From NCBI RefSeq assembly GCF_001625445.1, contig NZ_LWHG01000029.1, forward strand, positions 362,324-426,323: a DNA stretch of 64,000 nt, read 5' to 3'. Origin of the DNA: Haladaptatus sp. R4. GTDB taxonomy: Archaea > Halobacteriota > Halobacteria > Halobacteriales > Haladaptataceae. The notes under the pieces are model-generated. The model did no database searches. It was not told the origin of the DNA and saw nothing but the letters and a program-made list of their open reading frames with translations. The position numbers and the translations under genes are program-made. Shown piece after piece: positions 8,683-17,146 of this stretch; position 1 is the stretch's first letter, and each line of letters starts with the position of its first letter.

Positions 8683-9617
8683 TCCAACACCCCCTCGAAG
8701 CCGACGACGCGAATCAGCACGTTACAGATGATGAGGACGACGACGAGGTACACGATGGCGAGCGCGCTCGCCGCGCCGATGTCGATGTACGTGAACCCGG
8801 TCTGGAAGATTTGGATGCTGATGAGCTTCGTCGCGTTGCCCGGGCCACCGCGGGTCAGTCCGTACACTGTCCCGAACGTACGGAACAGGTCGATGAGGCG
8901 GATGAGGAACGCCACGAAGATGACCGGTTTCATGTACGGGATGATGACGTGGACGTACGTCCGCCACGTCGGCGCGCCGTCGATGCGCGCCGCCTCTTTC
9001 AGTTCGTCCGGAACCGACGACATCCCCGCGTAGAGGATGATGAACATGAACGGCGTCCAGTTCCACGCGTCCATGAGGATGACCGTCAGCAGCGGCAGGT
9101 TCGTGAGGAAGTTCGGTGCCACGAAGGGCGTGTACGTGTTGATGGCGTACGCGATGATACCGAGTTGCGGGTCGAGCATGATCCGTCCGATCATCGCCAA
9201 ACTGACCGGCGCGACGGCCATCGGCAGGATGAAGACGATCCTGTAGAACGTCTCGGCCCACCTGTTCTCCACGTTCGTCAGCAACGCGGCGAGGAAGAAC
9301 CCGATGACGAGTTCGAGGATCAACGCACACGTCACGAAGATGGCCGTCACCGTGATCGACTTCCAGACGACGGGGTCGGTGAATATCACCCGGAAGTTGT
9401 GGAGTCCGGTGAACGTCCCGAGTTGCTCGGGGTGGACGTAGTTGTAGTTGACGAGGCTGAGGTACAGGTCGTATATTCCGGGGAAGATCGTGATGAGGAG
9501 GACGACGAGCACCATCGGCGTGGCGAGCCACACCGGGAGGTACTCGTTCCACGCGCTGCGGAATCGCCCCTCGGACTGCGTTCCTTGGTTCGTTCCTGAT
9601 TGGGTGTCGAGACTCAT
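8679..9617 (-). CDS. Sugar ABC transporter permease (MalF/UgpA type)
   Basis: 312 residues with six helices after a hydrophilic N-terminus. The EAA loop reads 'VPDELKEAARIDGAPTWRTYVHVIIP' and the family motif 'TRGGPGNATKLI' appears near the C-terminus. It is partnered with the overlapping MalG-type gene. A 120-bp low-complexity spacer separates it from the binding-protein gene upstream. Confidence 0.9.
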   Translation of the reverse strand: MSLDTQSGTNQGTQSEGRFRSAWNEYLPVWLATPMVLVVLLITIFPGIYDLYLSLVNYNYVHPEQLGTFTGLHNFRVIFTDPVVWKSITVTAIFVTCALILELVIGFFLAALLTNVENRWAETFYRIVFILPMAVAPVSLAMIGRIMLDPQLGIIAYAINTYTPFVAPNFLTNLPLLTVILMDAWNWTPFMFIILYAGMSSVPDELKEAARIDGAPTWRTYVHVIIPYMKPVIFVAFLIRLIDLFRTFGTVYGLTRGGPGNATKLISIQIFQTGFTYIDIGAASALAIVYLVVVLIICNVLIRVVGFEGVLE

Positions 9618-9737
9618 GGTTTGTCGGTCGAATTCGTCGTTCTGTGGTGGTTCGGTGATCGACGGTTAGTCGATGGTTGTCGGTTGTCGATTGTTCGGTG
9701 GTCCGCCGTCGGTCGGTGGTTCGGTTCTCGATTCATG
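9618..9737. other. Low-complexity spacer within ABC operon
   Basis: The 120 bp between the binding-protein and permease genes is built from short TCGG/GGTT-type words on the plus strand (CCGA/AACC on the transcribed-sense strand). No reading frame or strong hairpin stands out. Such spacers in ABC operons often set higher binding-protein expression; that role here is inference. Confidence 0.4.
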
Positions 9738-11153
9738 TCAGTTCCCTCCGACGGTCAACTCGGCCTGCTGTGCCGCTTTCTTCATCGCTGAATCGACGGA
9801 CTTCCCGCCGGTTATGGCCTTCTGGAGTTGGATGGAGTACTTCTGGGCCCAGACGGGGTACATCGCGTCGTACGGCTCCGTCTCGGCGCTCTTCAGCGAT
9901 TCGAGGGACACCTTGCTGAACTCCTCGCCGTACTTCTTCTCGTACGCCTTCTCCGACCAGATGGATTTTCGCGTCGGGAACGAGGCGCTCCGCTGAATCG
10001 CCATCCATCGCTGGGTCGGCTTCGACGTGGCCCAGAGCATGAACAGGAACGCCGCCTCGGAGTGTTTCGCGGCCTTCGACGTGGACAGTTGCCACGTGAA
10101 CGCGCCCGGCGCGAACTTGCTTTCCTTCGTCTTCGGCGTCACCATCTTCGCGACGCCGATGTCGCCGCCGTCCGGGGAGGCGTCCGCCAGGGTCCCCCAG
10201 AACAGGTTCGCGTCGTTCATCACGTGCGCGGCGGTGCCCTGTTGCATCGCCGCGACGACTTCGGACCACGTCATGGTGCCGATGGATGGCGGGCCGTAGT
10301 TCTGGAGCGCTTCCACGTAGTACTTGCCCGCCTTCTTCGCCACGTCCGTGTCGAGGCCGGACTTTTCCGGATACGATTTCCATAGCTTGCCGCCGTACTC
10401 GCGGAGCCACGCGTCCATCGTGTAGACGTTCATCCCGTACCCCTTTTGACCGCGGTTGACGAGCCCCGAGACGCCGTCTTCGTTCTCCTGAATGACTTTC
10501 GCGTTGTGCAGGAACTGGTCCGTCGTCTTCGGAATCGACAGGTCGTGTTTCTCGTAGAGGTCCTTCCGGTAGAACATCGTGTGGACCTCGACGGTTATCG
10601 GCATCCCCGTCCACTTTTTCGTCCGCCCGGCCCCGTGGACCGCCTCCTGACACACGCCGAGAAGGTCATCCCGGTTGTACCAGTCCGGGTCGTAGAGGTC
10701 GTCGTCCTGGAAGTACGGGTCGAGGTACTGGAGCCACCCGGCCTGCCGGAACTGGTTGACGACTTGGTCCATGAAGAACACGTCGAACTTCCCGGCCCCG
10801 GTGCTCACGTCGGTCAGCCGCTTCGTTCGGAACTGCTGTTCCGGGAGGATGTTCCACACCACGTCGATCCCCGTGAGTTTCTCGAACATGGGAACGAGCG
10901 GTCGAATACTGTCGATCCACGCGTGCTGGACGGCACCGACGTTGACCTTCTTCCCGGAGTGTTTCTTCCACTCAATGTTCGCGTCGGTGTACGCCGAGAG
11001 GTCGATGGTCCCGTCTCCCTTCGACGGGTCCACGGTCTTCGTTCCGTCGCCCCCCGAGCTCGCACTGCCGCCGCGCGTACAGCCGCTCAACGTGAGCGCT
11101 ACACCCGTCCCCGCGTACGCGAGGAAGTCGCGGCGCGTTCTATTCGTCGTCAT
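9738..11153 (-). CDS. Extracellular sugar-binding protein of ABC importer (Tat lipoprotein)
   Basis: 471 residues, first gene of the operon. The N-terminus has a Tat motif ('TRRDFLAYAG') followed by the lipobox 'LTLSGC' at about residue 25, so the mature protein should be lipid-anchored outside the membrane. The mature part has the solute-binding family 1 look ('GIDVVWNILPEQQF', 'GKFDVFFMDQVV', 'GMPITVEVHTMFYRKDLYE', 'ATSKPTQRWMAIQ'). It captures sugars for the permease pair. Family 1 binding proteins usually take oligo- or monosaccharides or glycerol phosphate; I cannot pick the ligand. Confidence 0.9.
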   Translation of the reverse strand: MTTNRTRRDFLAYAGTGVALTLSGCTRGGSASSGGDGTKTVDPSKGDGTIDLSAYTDANIEWKKHSGKKVNVGAVQHAWIDSIRPLVPMFEKLTGIDVVWNILPEQQFRTKRLTDVSTGAGKFDVFFMDQVVNQFRQAGWLQYLDPYFQDDDLYDPDWYNRDDLLGVCQEAVHGAGRTKKWTGMPITVEVHTMFYRKDLYEKHDLSIPKTTDQFLHNAKVIQENEDGVSGLVNRGQKGYGMNVYTMDAWLREYGGKLWKSYPEKSGLDTDVAKKAGKYYVEALQNYGPPSIGTMTWSEVVAAMQQGTAAHVMNDANLFWGTLADASPDGGDIGVAKMVTPKTKESKFAPGAFTWQLSTSKAAKHSEAAFLFMLWATSKPTQRWMAIQRSASFPTRKSIWSEKAYEKKYGEEFSKVSLESLKSAETEPYDAMYPVWAQKYSIQLQKAITGGKSVDSAMKKAAQQAELTVGGN

Positions 11154-11398
11154 CGTTCACCCGATCCGTTGCGCTGATTCGGTTGCTGGTGTTCATGGTT
11201 CTGTGTCCGCCTGTCATCCACACCGCTGTCCCGTGAGGGGACGTCGTGTCACACCGTCCGGTTCGATGCGGTTCAGCTATCCACGCGAGTAATTTGATTA
11301 CAGATAATTAAGTATTGTCCTTATCGATGATCACGTTGATAGTTCATATCTCGTATGCTACCACAACGACTATGTTCAGCGAATCGCTCACCGTAGCC
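11154..11398. other. Divergent promoter region between ABC operon and SDR gene
   Basis: 245 bp. An AT-rich core around 11289-11316 (TTTGATTACAGATAATTAAG) could hold TATA boxes for either direction, although it lies about 130 bp before the binding-protein start. No convincing operator dyad was found. Confidence 0.35.
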
Positions 11399-12175
11399 AT
11401 GGACTGTGACTTGACAGACCGTACCGCCCTCATCACGGGTGCTGGCCGCGGAATGGGAAAGAAAACGGCGAAGACGTTCGCACGAAACGGTGCCGACGTC
11501 GTCATCAACGACGTGGACCCCGACGTGGCGGAGGAGACCGCCGCGGAAGTCCGGGACCTCGGCGTCGAAGCAGTCGGCATCGCCGCCGACGTGAGCGACG
11601 CCGCGGAAGTCCAGGCGATGGTCGAACGGGCGACGGAGGAACTGGGTCCCATCGACGTCCTCGTGAACAACGCGGGCGTCGGCGACGCCGGGCCGTTCGT
11701 CGATGACTCCTACGACGACACCTTCGAGTTGAACCTCGACGTGCACCTCTACGGGTCGCTGAACTGCACTCGCGCGGTCATCGACGGGATGGTCGAGCGC
11801 GGCTACGGGAAGGTCGTCAACATCACGTCGATTCACACGAAAAACGGCGTCGGGATGTCGCCCGCCTACGACGTGGGTAAGTACAGCCTGCTCGGGCTAA
11901 CCAAGAGCCTCGCACTGGAACTCGGCCGCGAGGGGGTCCGCGTCAACGCCGTCGCACCGGGATGGGTGAACACCAGAATGACCGAGGGATTCAGCGACGA
12001 CGTTCGCCAGCAGATTCTGGACAACAACCCGGTCGGCCGACTCGCGGAACCCGAAGACATCGCGAACGCCGTGACGTTCCTCGCGTCGCCCGCCAGCGAC
12101 TACATCAACGGCCACGAACTCCGCGTCGACGGCGGACAGGTCCCCATCGATAGCTGGCGATTGGATAATCGTTAG
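11399..12175 (+). CDS. SDR family sugar/alcohol dehydrogenase
   Basis: 258 residues, a classical short-chain dehydrogenase. NAD(P)-binding 'TGAGRGMGKKTA' at residues 11-22, 'NNAGVGDAG', the catalytic Ser in 'VVNITSIHT', and the Tyr-Lys pair in 'AYDVGKYSLLGLTKS'. The C-terminus 'YINGHELRVDGGQVP' is typical. Asp in 'INDVDP' after the second strand suggests NAD preference. The ATG at 11399 is chosen because residues from upstream ATGs do not match the family. Context suggests oxidation of an aldose or a deoxy-sugar acid. Confidence 0.85.
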   Translation: MDCDLTDRTALITGAGRGMGKKTAKTFARNGADVVINDVDPDVAEETAAEVRDLGVEAVGIAADVSDAAEVQAMVERATEELGPIDVLVNNAGVGDAGPFVDDSYDDTFELNLDVHLYGSLNCTRAVIDGMVERGYGKVVNITSIHTKNGVGMSPAYDVGKYSLLGLTKSLALELGREGVRVNAVAPGWVNTRMTEGFSDDVRQQILDNNPVGRLAEPEDIANAVTFLASPASDYINGHELRVDGGQVPIDSWRLDNR

Positions 12176-12179
12176 ACGA

Positions 12180-13210
12180 TTATTCGTCCCGATTCGGATA
12201 GATCATCTTCTTCAGCCCCTCCTTTTCCTCCATGCCGTCGAACGCGTTCGACAGTCCGTCGAGACCATACTCGTCGGTGATGAGCGACTCGACGTCGATT
12301 CGCCCGTTTCTCAGGAACGTGACGGCGCGCGTGAAATCGTTGGGCGTCAGGGAGAACGTTCGACGAGTTCCGTCTCGTCGTAGTACACCGAGAACGGATC
12401 GATTTCGACCGTCGCGTCCTGCGGCGGGACGCCGAAAATCAACGTGGTTCCCCCGGCGGACGGCAACGACAGCGCTATCTCGATGGTTTCGGGCAACCCG
12501 ACCGCCTCGACGGCGATATCCACGCCATCGACGAGTTCGTCGAGTTCCGATTTCAGGTCGGTCTCCACGGGGTCGATGCCGTAGTCCGCGCCGGTTTCGA
12601 GCGCCAGTTCGCGTCGGTGATCGACGGGTTCGGAGACGATGACCGTTCCGGCGCCGCTCGCGCGGAACGTCTGGGAGAGGAGCAGGCCGATGGGTCCGGC
12701 GCCGATGATGACGACGGTGTCCCCGGATTCGAGGTCCACTTGATCGACGGCGTGGATACAGCAGGCGAGCGGTTCGGCGAACGCCGCTTTCCGGTACGCC
12801 AACTCCCCCACGGGTTCGACGTAGCCTTCGGGTGCGCGAACGTACTCGGCGAACGCGCCGTCGATGATGGTGTCGGCCGCGCCGCCGATGGAGGTGAAGT
12901 TCTCACAGAGGTTCTCCTTCCCGCTCTGACACGCTCGACAGTCGTTGCAGGGGATCGATGGGTTGATCGCCACTCGGTCGCCGACGGAGACGTTGGACAC
13001 GTCGTCCCCGACGGCGACAACTTCCCCGGCGCTCTCGTGGCCCGGTATCATCGGGAACTCGACGGGGAACGTCCCGTGGTACATGTGATAGTCGGTCATA
13101 CAGACGCCACAGGCGTTCACCCGGACGAGCACGTCCCAATCGTCCGGGTTCGGTCTTTCGTGCTCCTCGATAGCGACGGTCCGCTCGTCGGTAAGTACGG
13201 CTGCTTTCAT
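12180..13210 (-). CDS. Zinc-dependent alcohol dehydrogenase (MDR family), frameshifted near 12358
   Basis: About 343 residues after correction. Catalytic-zinc residues in 'ACGVCMTDYHMYHG' and 'MIPGHESAGEVV', and structural-zinc cysteines in 'CNDCRACQSGKENLC', mark a threonine/sorbitol dehydrogenase-type enzyme; 'IIGAGPIGLLLSQ' is the nucleotide-binding loop. The frame breaks after 'YYDETELV'. Adding one base gives 'GTFSLTPNDFTRAVTFLRNG' and an end 'EGLKKMIYPNRDE' with TAA at 12180-12182. The gene converges on the SDR gene, 4 bp away. It probably oxidises a sugar alcohol or a keto-deoxy acid. Confidence 0.75.
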
Positions 13211-13326
13211 TATCGACACCTGCTAATCCGTGGACCAGCGGTTAAAACTTCCCCCTCCGGTGTCGCACTTCCAATCGATACTCTCCTGCGAAATACTTAC
13301 TACCGATGCGCGGGATATATCGACAA

Positions 13327-14103
13327 ATGGGTGTACTAGACCGATTTGCGCTCGACGGAGAGACAGCCATCGTCACGGGTGCGGCCCGTGGACTCGGCAA
13401 GGAAATGGCGACGGCGCTCGCCGACGCCGGTGCCGACGTTGCAATCGTGGACATCGACATCGAGATGGCGGAGGAGGCGGCCGCCGAACTCGAAGAACTC
13501 GGCGTCGATACCGCCGCGGTCGAGGTGGACGTGACCGACGAAGCCGAGGTCGAGGCGATGGTCGAAGCGGTGGCCGACGAATTGGGTCCCATCGACATTC
13601 TCGTGAACAACGCGGGCATCGCCGCGAACGAACCCGCCGAGGAGATGGAGTACGAGACGTGGCAGCGGACGCTCGACGTGAACCTCTCGGGCGTGTTCCT
13701 GTGTGCAAAACACGTCGGACGGCGGATGCTCGACCGCGGCGAGGGGCGGATCATCAACATCGCTTCCATGTCGGCCTACAACGTCAACGTCCCGCAACCG
13801 CAGGTCGGCTACAACGCGTCGAAGGCGGGCGTGCTGATGGTGACGAAGTCGATGGCCGTCGAGTGGGCCGACCGCGGCGTCCGCGTCAACGCCATCGCGC
13901 CGGGCTACATGCGGACCGAACTCGTTGAGGGAGTGCTCGAAGCCGACCCCGAGATGGAACGCACGTGGCTGGACAACACGCCGATGGGACGCCTCGGTCG
14001 TCCCGAGGACTTGCAGGGAATCGTCGTGTTTCTCGCGTCCGAGGCGTCCCCGTACATGACGGGCGAAATCGTCCGCGTCGATGGCGGCTACACGTCGCGC
14101 TGA
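13327..14103 (+). CDS. SDR family dehydrogenase (sugar dehydrogenase-like)
   Basis: 258 residues. 'TGAARGLGKEMA' cofactor loop, 'VDIDIEMAE' with acidic residues after strand 2 (NAD-type), 'NNAGIAANE', catalytic Ser in 'INIASMSAYNVN', Tyr-Lys in 'YNASKAGVLM' and C-terminal 'MTGEIVRVDGGYTSR'. It is close to the other SDR at 11.4 kb in length and layout and the two may act on successive or similar substrates. The ATG at 13327 (M-G-V-L-D-R-F) fits the family start. It diverges from the alcohol dehydrogenase gene. Confidence 0.85.
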   Translation: MGVLDRFALDGETAIVTGAARGLGKEMATALADAGADVAIVDIDIEMAEEAAAELEELGVDTAAVEVDVTDEAEVEAMVEAVADELGPIDILVNNAGIAANEPAEEMEYETWQRTLDVNLSGVFLCAKHVGRRMLDRGEGRIINIASMSAYNVNVPQPQVGYNASKAGVLMVTKSMAVEWADRGVRVNAIAPGYMRTELVEGVLEADPEMERTWLDNTPMGRLGRPEDLQGIVVFLASEASPYMTGEIVRVDGGYTSR

Positions 14104-14113
14104 GGCCGGGAAT

Positions 14114-15563
14114 TCACGACGACGAGCGAAGCGCGCGGAGTTTTTTCATCGCTTCATCCCAGCCGTCGGCGGTCGCCGGTTCGTACGTGGCTATTTCCAT
14201 CGTCGATTCGACGAGTCGCCTGCCGGTTTCGAGGTCGGGAAGCGATCCGGCCGCGACCGCCTGCGTCAGCAGGTTTCCGGTCGCGGTCGCTTCGGTCGGC
14301 CCCGCGCGGACGACTAAGCCTCGGTCGGCGAGCAGTTGGCAGAACAGTTCGTTTCGAACCCCGCCACCGCCGAGTGGAGCGTTTCGGGGGTTCGTCCGGT
14401 CGCCGCCGCGATCCCTTCGAGGGTGAGCGCCGCCGTCGCGGCGAGGCTGTCGAGGAGACAGCGGACGGTTTCACCCTCCGATTCCGGCAGCCGCTGGTCG
14501 TGTCGCGACAGTAGTCGGCTATCTGCTCCGGCATCGATCCGTCGATGCTGAACGCGTCGGCGTCGGGATCGACTATCGACGCGTGTGCGGGTGCGTCCTC
14601 GGCGGCCCTCAACAGTTCCTCGTACGAGGTCACGCCCCCATCCCGATTCCACGCCAGCCGACACTCTTCGAGCAGGAAGAACCCGTTGATATTTTTGAGT
14701 AGTCGAACGGTGTCGTCGACGCCGAGTTCGTTCGAGACGCCCGCCTCGTAGGCCGCCGCGGAACGATCCGGTTGTGACGAAACGACGCCCAGGATGAACC
14801 ACGATCCGGTGCTGAGAAAGGCGGCGTTTTCCGAGAGCGGCATCCCGGCGACCGCCGCCGCCGTGTCGTGACTCGCCGGGAGCACGAGCGTGGGTTCCGA
14901 CGGAAGGATTTCCGCGTCTACCGTTCCAACGGTGCTCCCGGGTTCGCTCAACGGCGGCAGCGGTTCGGTCGGCAGCGACAACCGGTCGAGGAGCGCGGTG
15001 TTCCACGACCGTCGTCCGGGGTCCAACATCTGGCTCGTCGATGCGACCGTAACGTCGGTCACCGCCTCTCCGCCGAGGAGATACGTCAGCAACTGGGGCA
15101 TCATCAGGAGGCGGTCGGCGTCCGCGAGGAGGTCCGGTTCGTTCCGGGCCAGCGCGTGGTACTGCCACAGCGTGTTCGGCGTGTTCCAGTGATTGAGGCC
15201 GGTCGCCTCGAACAGTTCCCGCTTGCCGACCGCGTCGATGATGTCGTCGCGGGTCGCGCTGACTTCGGGGTCACGGTACGAGTACGGATCACACAACAGT
15301 TCGCCGTCCTTGAGCAGTCCGAAATCCAACCCCCACGTATCGATGCCAACCGTGTCGATCCCGTCGAGCGACGCGGCCGCCACCGAGAGTCCCTCCTCGA
15401 TATCCGTGAGGAGGTCGGTGACGTCCCAGACGTACCGGCCGTTCCGCTCGACCGGGCGGTTGTCGAATCGATGCACTTCGGTGATGTCCATCCGGTTCGG
15501 CTCGATTTCGCCGGTGAACACCGTGCCACCGTTCGCGCCGATATCGACTGCGAGGTGATTCAT
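14114..15563 (-). CDS. FGGY carbohydrate kinase, rhamnulokinase-like, two frameshifts
   Basis: About 483 residues after adding two missing bases. N-terminal phosphate loop 'AVDIGANGGTVFTG'; 'GIDTWGLDFGLL' and 'WNTPNTLWQ' resemble L-rhamnulokinase; 'LPASHDTAAAVAGMP' carries the catalytic Asp; 'FLSTGSWFILG' is the hinge motif. Frame breaks near 14500 (continuing as 'QRLPESEGETVRCLLDSLA') and near 14365 (continuing as 'GGGVRNELFCQLLADRG', the adenosine-binding motif). The end is 'MKKLRALRSSS'. It would phosphorylate a ketose that the class II aldolase at 6 kb could cleave. Fuculokinase or another FGGY activity is possible. No matching isomerase is in the window. Confidence 0.75.
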
Positions 15564-15576
15564 GCCGTTCTTTTCG

Positions 15577-15595
15577 TCACTGTGTATTCCAGTGA
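15577..15595. promoter_or_regulatory. Short dyad before the FGGY kinase gene
   Basis: Inverted repeat TCACTG-N7-CAGTGA, 14 bp upstream of the kinase ATG. Its position would cover the transcription start region of a leaderless gene. Could be an operator or chance. Confidence 0.35.
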
Positions 15596-15721
15596 TTTGA
15601 GTGTTTCCCGCGCGAGTCCTCCATCAGTGTGCTCTCCCGATCTTTCTTTTGAATTCTCCATCCCCGTTCACCACAGTAAAACACGACTTAGGGTCTTCAA
15701 AGTCCCCTATATCGGTGGTTT

Positions 15722-15736
15722 GATGGAATATCCATC
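15722..15736. promoter_or_regulatory. Perfect 15-bp dyad in kinase/IclR divergent promoter
   Basis: GATGGA-ATA-TCCATC, a perfect palindrome in the middle of the 281-bp spacer between the leftward kinase gene and the rightward IclR gene. A candidate operator by position only. Confidence 0.35.
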
Positions 15737-15793
15737 CGTACTGACGACACCTCCGCAAATCCATCGTGATCGTTCAATACATACTATATATCT

Positions 15794-15820
15794 CTGTTTA
15801 CCTGTGGTGAACAGATATAA
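15794..15820 (+). promoter_or_regulatory. Promoter and candidate operator of the IclR gene at 15845
   Basis: An inverted repeat CTGTTTACC-TGT-GGTGAACAG (8 of 9 arm positions pair) ends at 15814 and abuts a TATA-like ATATAA at 15815-15820, about 25 bp before the ATG at 15845. The distance fits a leaderless haloarchaeal promoter, and the dyad would overlap the BRE, a classic spot for autoregulation. A similar 21-bp dyad with arms CTGTTC/GAACAG lies at 48130-48150. Confidence 0.5.
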
Positions 15821-15844
15821 GTGGGTGACCAATTGATAGGTACC

Positions 15845-16609
15845 ATGAACGTAGATGGGCGTTGCCCGGTGAACGCGACGAAGACGTCGTTTACGCTACT
15901 GGAAACCCTCGCGGCCGACGGTCCGCTCGGGGTGACGGAACTGGCCTCCCGAATCGACACGACGAAGGGAACCGTTCACAACCACCTGACGACGTTGCGT
16001 AGCCTGGGATACGTCAAACAGGTCGATGGCCGATACGACCTCACGCTTCGCTCGCTCGCGACGGGCGAGCGGACGAGGGATCGGATGCAGTTGTTCCGGG
16101 TCGCAAAGCCGTATCTCGACAATCTCACGAAGACGACCGGCGAGTACGCCGGTCTCTACGTCGGGGAAGCGAGTTGTGCGACTCGCGTGTATCACGCGAC
16201 CTGCTCCGATTCGTGGTCTCCCTCGTCGGTCAACGGCGATCAAGTGCCGTTGCACGCCACCGCGGCCGGGAAAGCGATACTCTCCTCCATGTCCGACGAC
16301 CGCGTCGAGGATTGTATCCGACGCCACGGATTGGATCGCTATACCGACGGGACGATCACCGACTCGTCACGGTTGTTCGAACAGTTGCGAAAGGTGCGTG
16401 ACGACCGCGTCGCGTACAGCCGCGGGGAACGAATCGAGGACGTGAACGGTGTCGCCGCTCCGATCCGTGGCGGCGACACCGACGGACGGGCGGCCATCTG
16501 CGTCGTCGGTCCGGACGAGGTCCTCCACGGACGACATTTCGAGGAGGACGTCACGGGACAGGTGTTCAGCACCGCGAAGAAGATAGAACTCGACCTCCGT
16601 TCGGCGTGA
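15845..16609 (+). CDS. IclR family transcriptional regulator
   Basis: 254 residues. N-terminal winged helix ('SFTLLETLAADGPLGVTELA', recognition region '[19 protein letters not shown]', residues 13-60) followed by an IclR effector domain ('LHATAAGKAILSSM', 'GLDRYTDGTITD', 'IRGGDTDGRAAICVVG'). It is divergent from the FGGY kinase gene and probably controls that gene and itself. I start at the ATG at 15845, 25 bp after a TATA box, rather than the in-frame ATG eight codons upstream. Effector unknown, likely a sugar acid or keto-deoxy acid. Confidence 0.85.
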   Translation: MNVDGRCPVNATKTSFTLLETLAADGPLGVTELASRIDTTKGTVHNHLTTLRSLGYVKQVDGRYDLTLRSLATGERTRDRMQLFRVAKPYLDNLTKTTGEYAGLYVGEASCATRVYHATCSDSWSPSSVNGDQVPLHATAAGKAILSSMSDDRVEDCIRRHGLDRYTDGTITDSSRLFEQLRKVRDDRVAYSRGERIEDVNGVAAPIRGGDTDGRAAICVVGPDEVLHGRHFEEDVTGQVFSTAKKIELDLRSA

Positions 16610-16680
16610 CGCGTTCGACTTCCTACCGCGTTCGGCGTAACGTGTTCAACGTAATGCGTTCGACGTAATTCGTTCAACTC
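16599..16680. repeat. Degenerate ~14-bp tandem repeats after IclR gene
   Basis: Starting in the last codons of the IclR gene, a CGTTCGRCGTAAYG-like unit is repeated about five times with drift: CGTTCGGCGTGACG, CGTTCGACTTCC, CGTTCGGCGTAACG, TGTTCAACGTAATG, CGTTCGACGTAATT, CGTTCAAC. Confidence 0.65.
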
Positions 16681-16741
16681 TCCTAAACACGTGTAACCGG
16701 GCGGCTGACCGTCAGCAGTAGAACGTCCGTTCCACGAAGGT

Positions 16742-16769
16742 CATTACACCAATATGCCTGTAATGGATC
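16742..16769. promoter_or_regulatory. CATTACA-N10-TGTAATG dyad, copy 1
   Basis: Perfect 7-bp arms around a 10-bp spacer with ATAT in its middle, followed by GATC. The same layout, including the ATAT core and the trailing GGATC, recurs at 38382-38409. Confidence 0.5.
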
Positions 16770-16821
16770 GTTGGTTCGGCTGGAGACCGGAACGACGAGA
16801 ATCCCGCAGACCACGAGTTCG

Positions 16822-16836
16822 TTCTCGATACCAGAA
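16822..16836. promoter_or_regulatory. TTCT-N7-AGAA site (orphan)
   Basis: TTCTCGATACCAGAA. It matches the dyad found before the xacR-like gene in both half-sites but has no obvious gene to serve. Confidence 0.4.
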
Positions 16837-16962
16837 CACAATGTCTTCATTTGACCATCATCTACGACCTCGTATTTTCCCGTACCACTCTTCGAATGCG
16901 GTGCTGTCCCTGTTTTAGCGGGGACGTCGAACGAACGGGCGTGACGGCCGCGGCCAATTGAA

Positions 16963-16977
16963 TTCTGATATCCAGAA
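16963..16977. promoter_or_regulatory. TTCT-N7-AGAA site, identical to the xacR-like promoter site
   Basis: TTCTGATATCCAGAA, identical in all 15 bases to the dyad at 22283-22297, yet placed between two convergent genes. Confidence 0.55.
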
Positions 16978-17146
16978 CACGACGAAACGTGATTCCGTAG
17001 AAACAGCTCCACGAAGATGGATCGGAACGCCGTCCCCGAATCCCCTCGCCGACCAACGTCGGGACGTGGCCCCGAACGTCCGGGCGTCGTCGGCAGTCGA
17101 AGATGGCCGTCGCTGTCCCGGTGCTCGGGCGTGTCGTGCTATCGGA

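Larger units (their letters stand above)
16610..17146. other. Gene-poor convergent intergenic region with three dyads
   Basis: 537 bp between the ends of the IclR gene and xacE, so no promoter would be expected here. It nonetheless contains a CATTACA-N10-TGTAATG dyad (16742-16765) and two TTCT-N7-AGAA dyads (16822-16836, 16963-16977). A 109-codon frame on the minus strand (16683-17012) has no resemblance to a known protein and I do not call it. This looks like the relic of a lost gene with its promoter. Confidence 0.5.

Noticed and set aside
16683..17012. 109-codon minus-strand frame in the convergent gap
   Set aside because: No recognisable domain, poor fit to haloarchaeal amino acid bias, and it spans two regulatory dyads.
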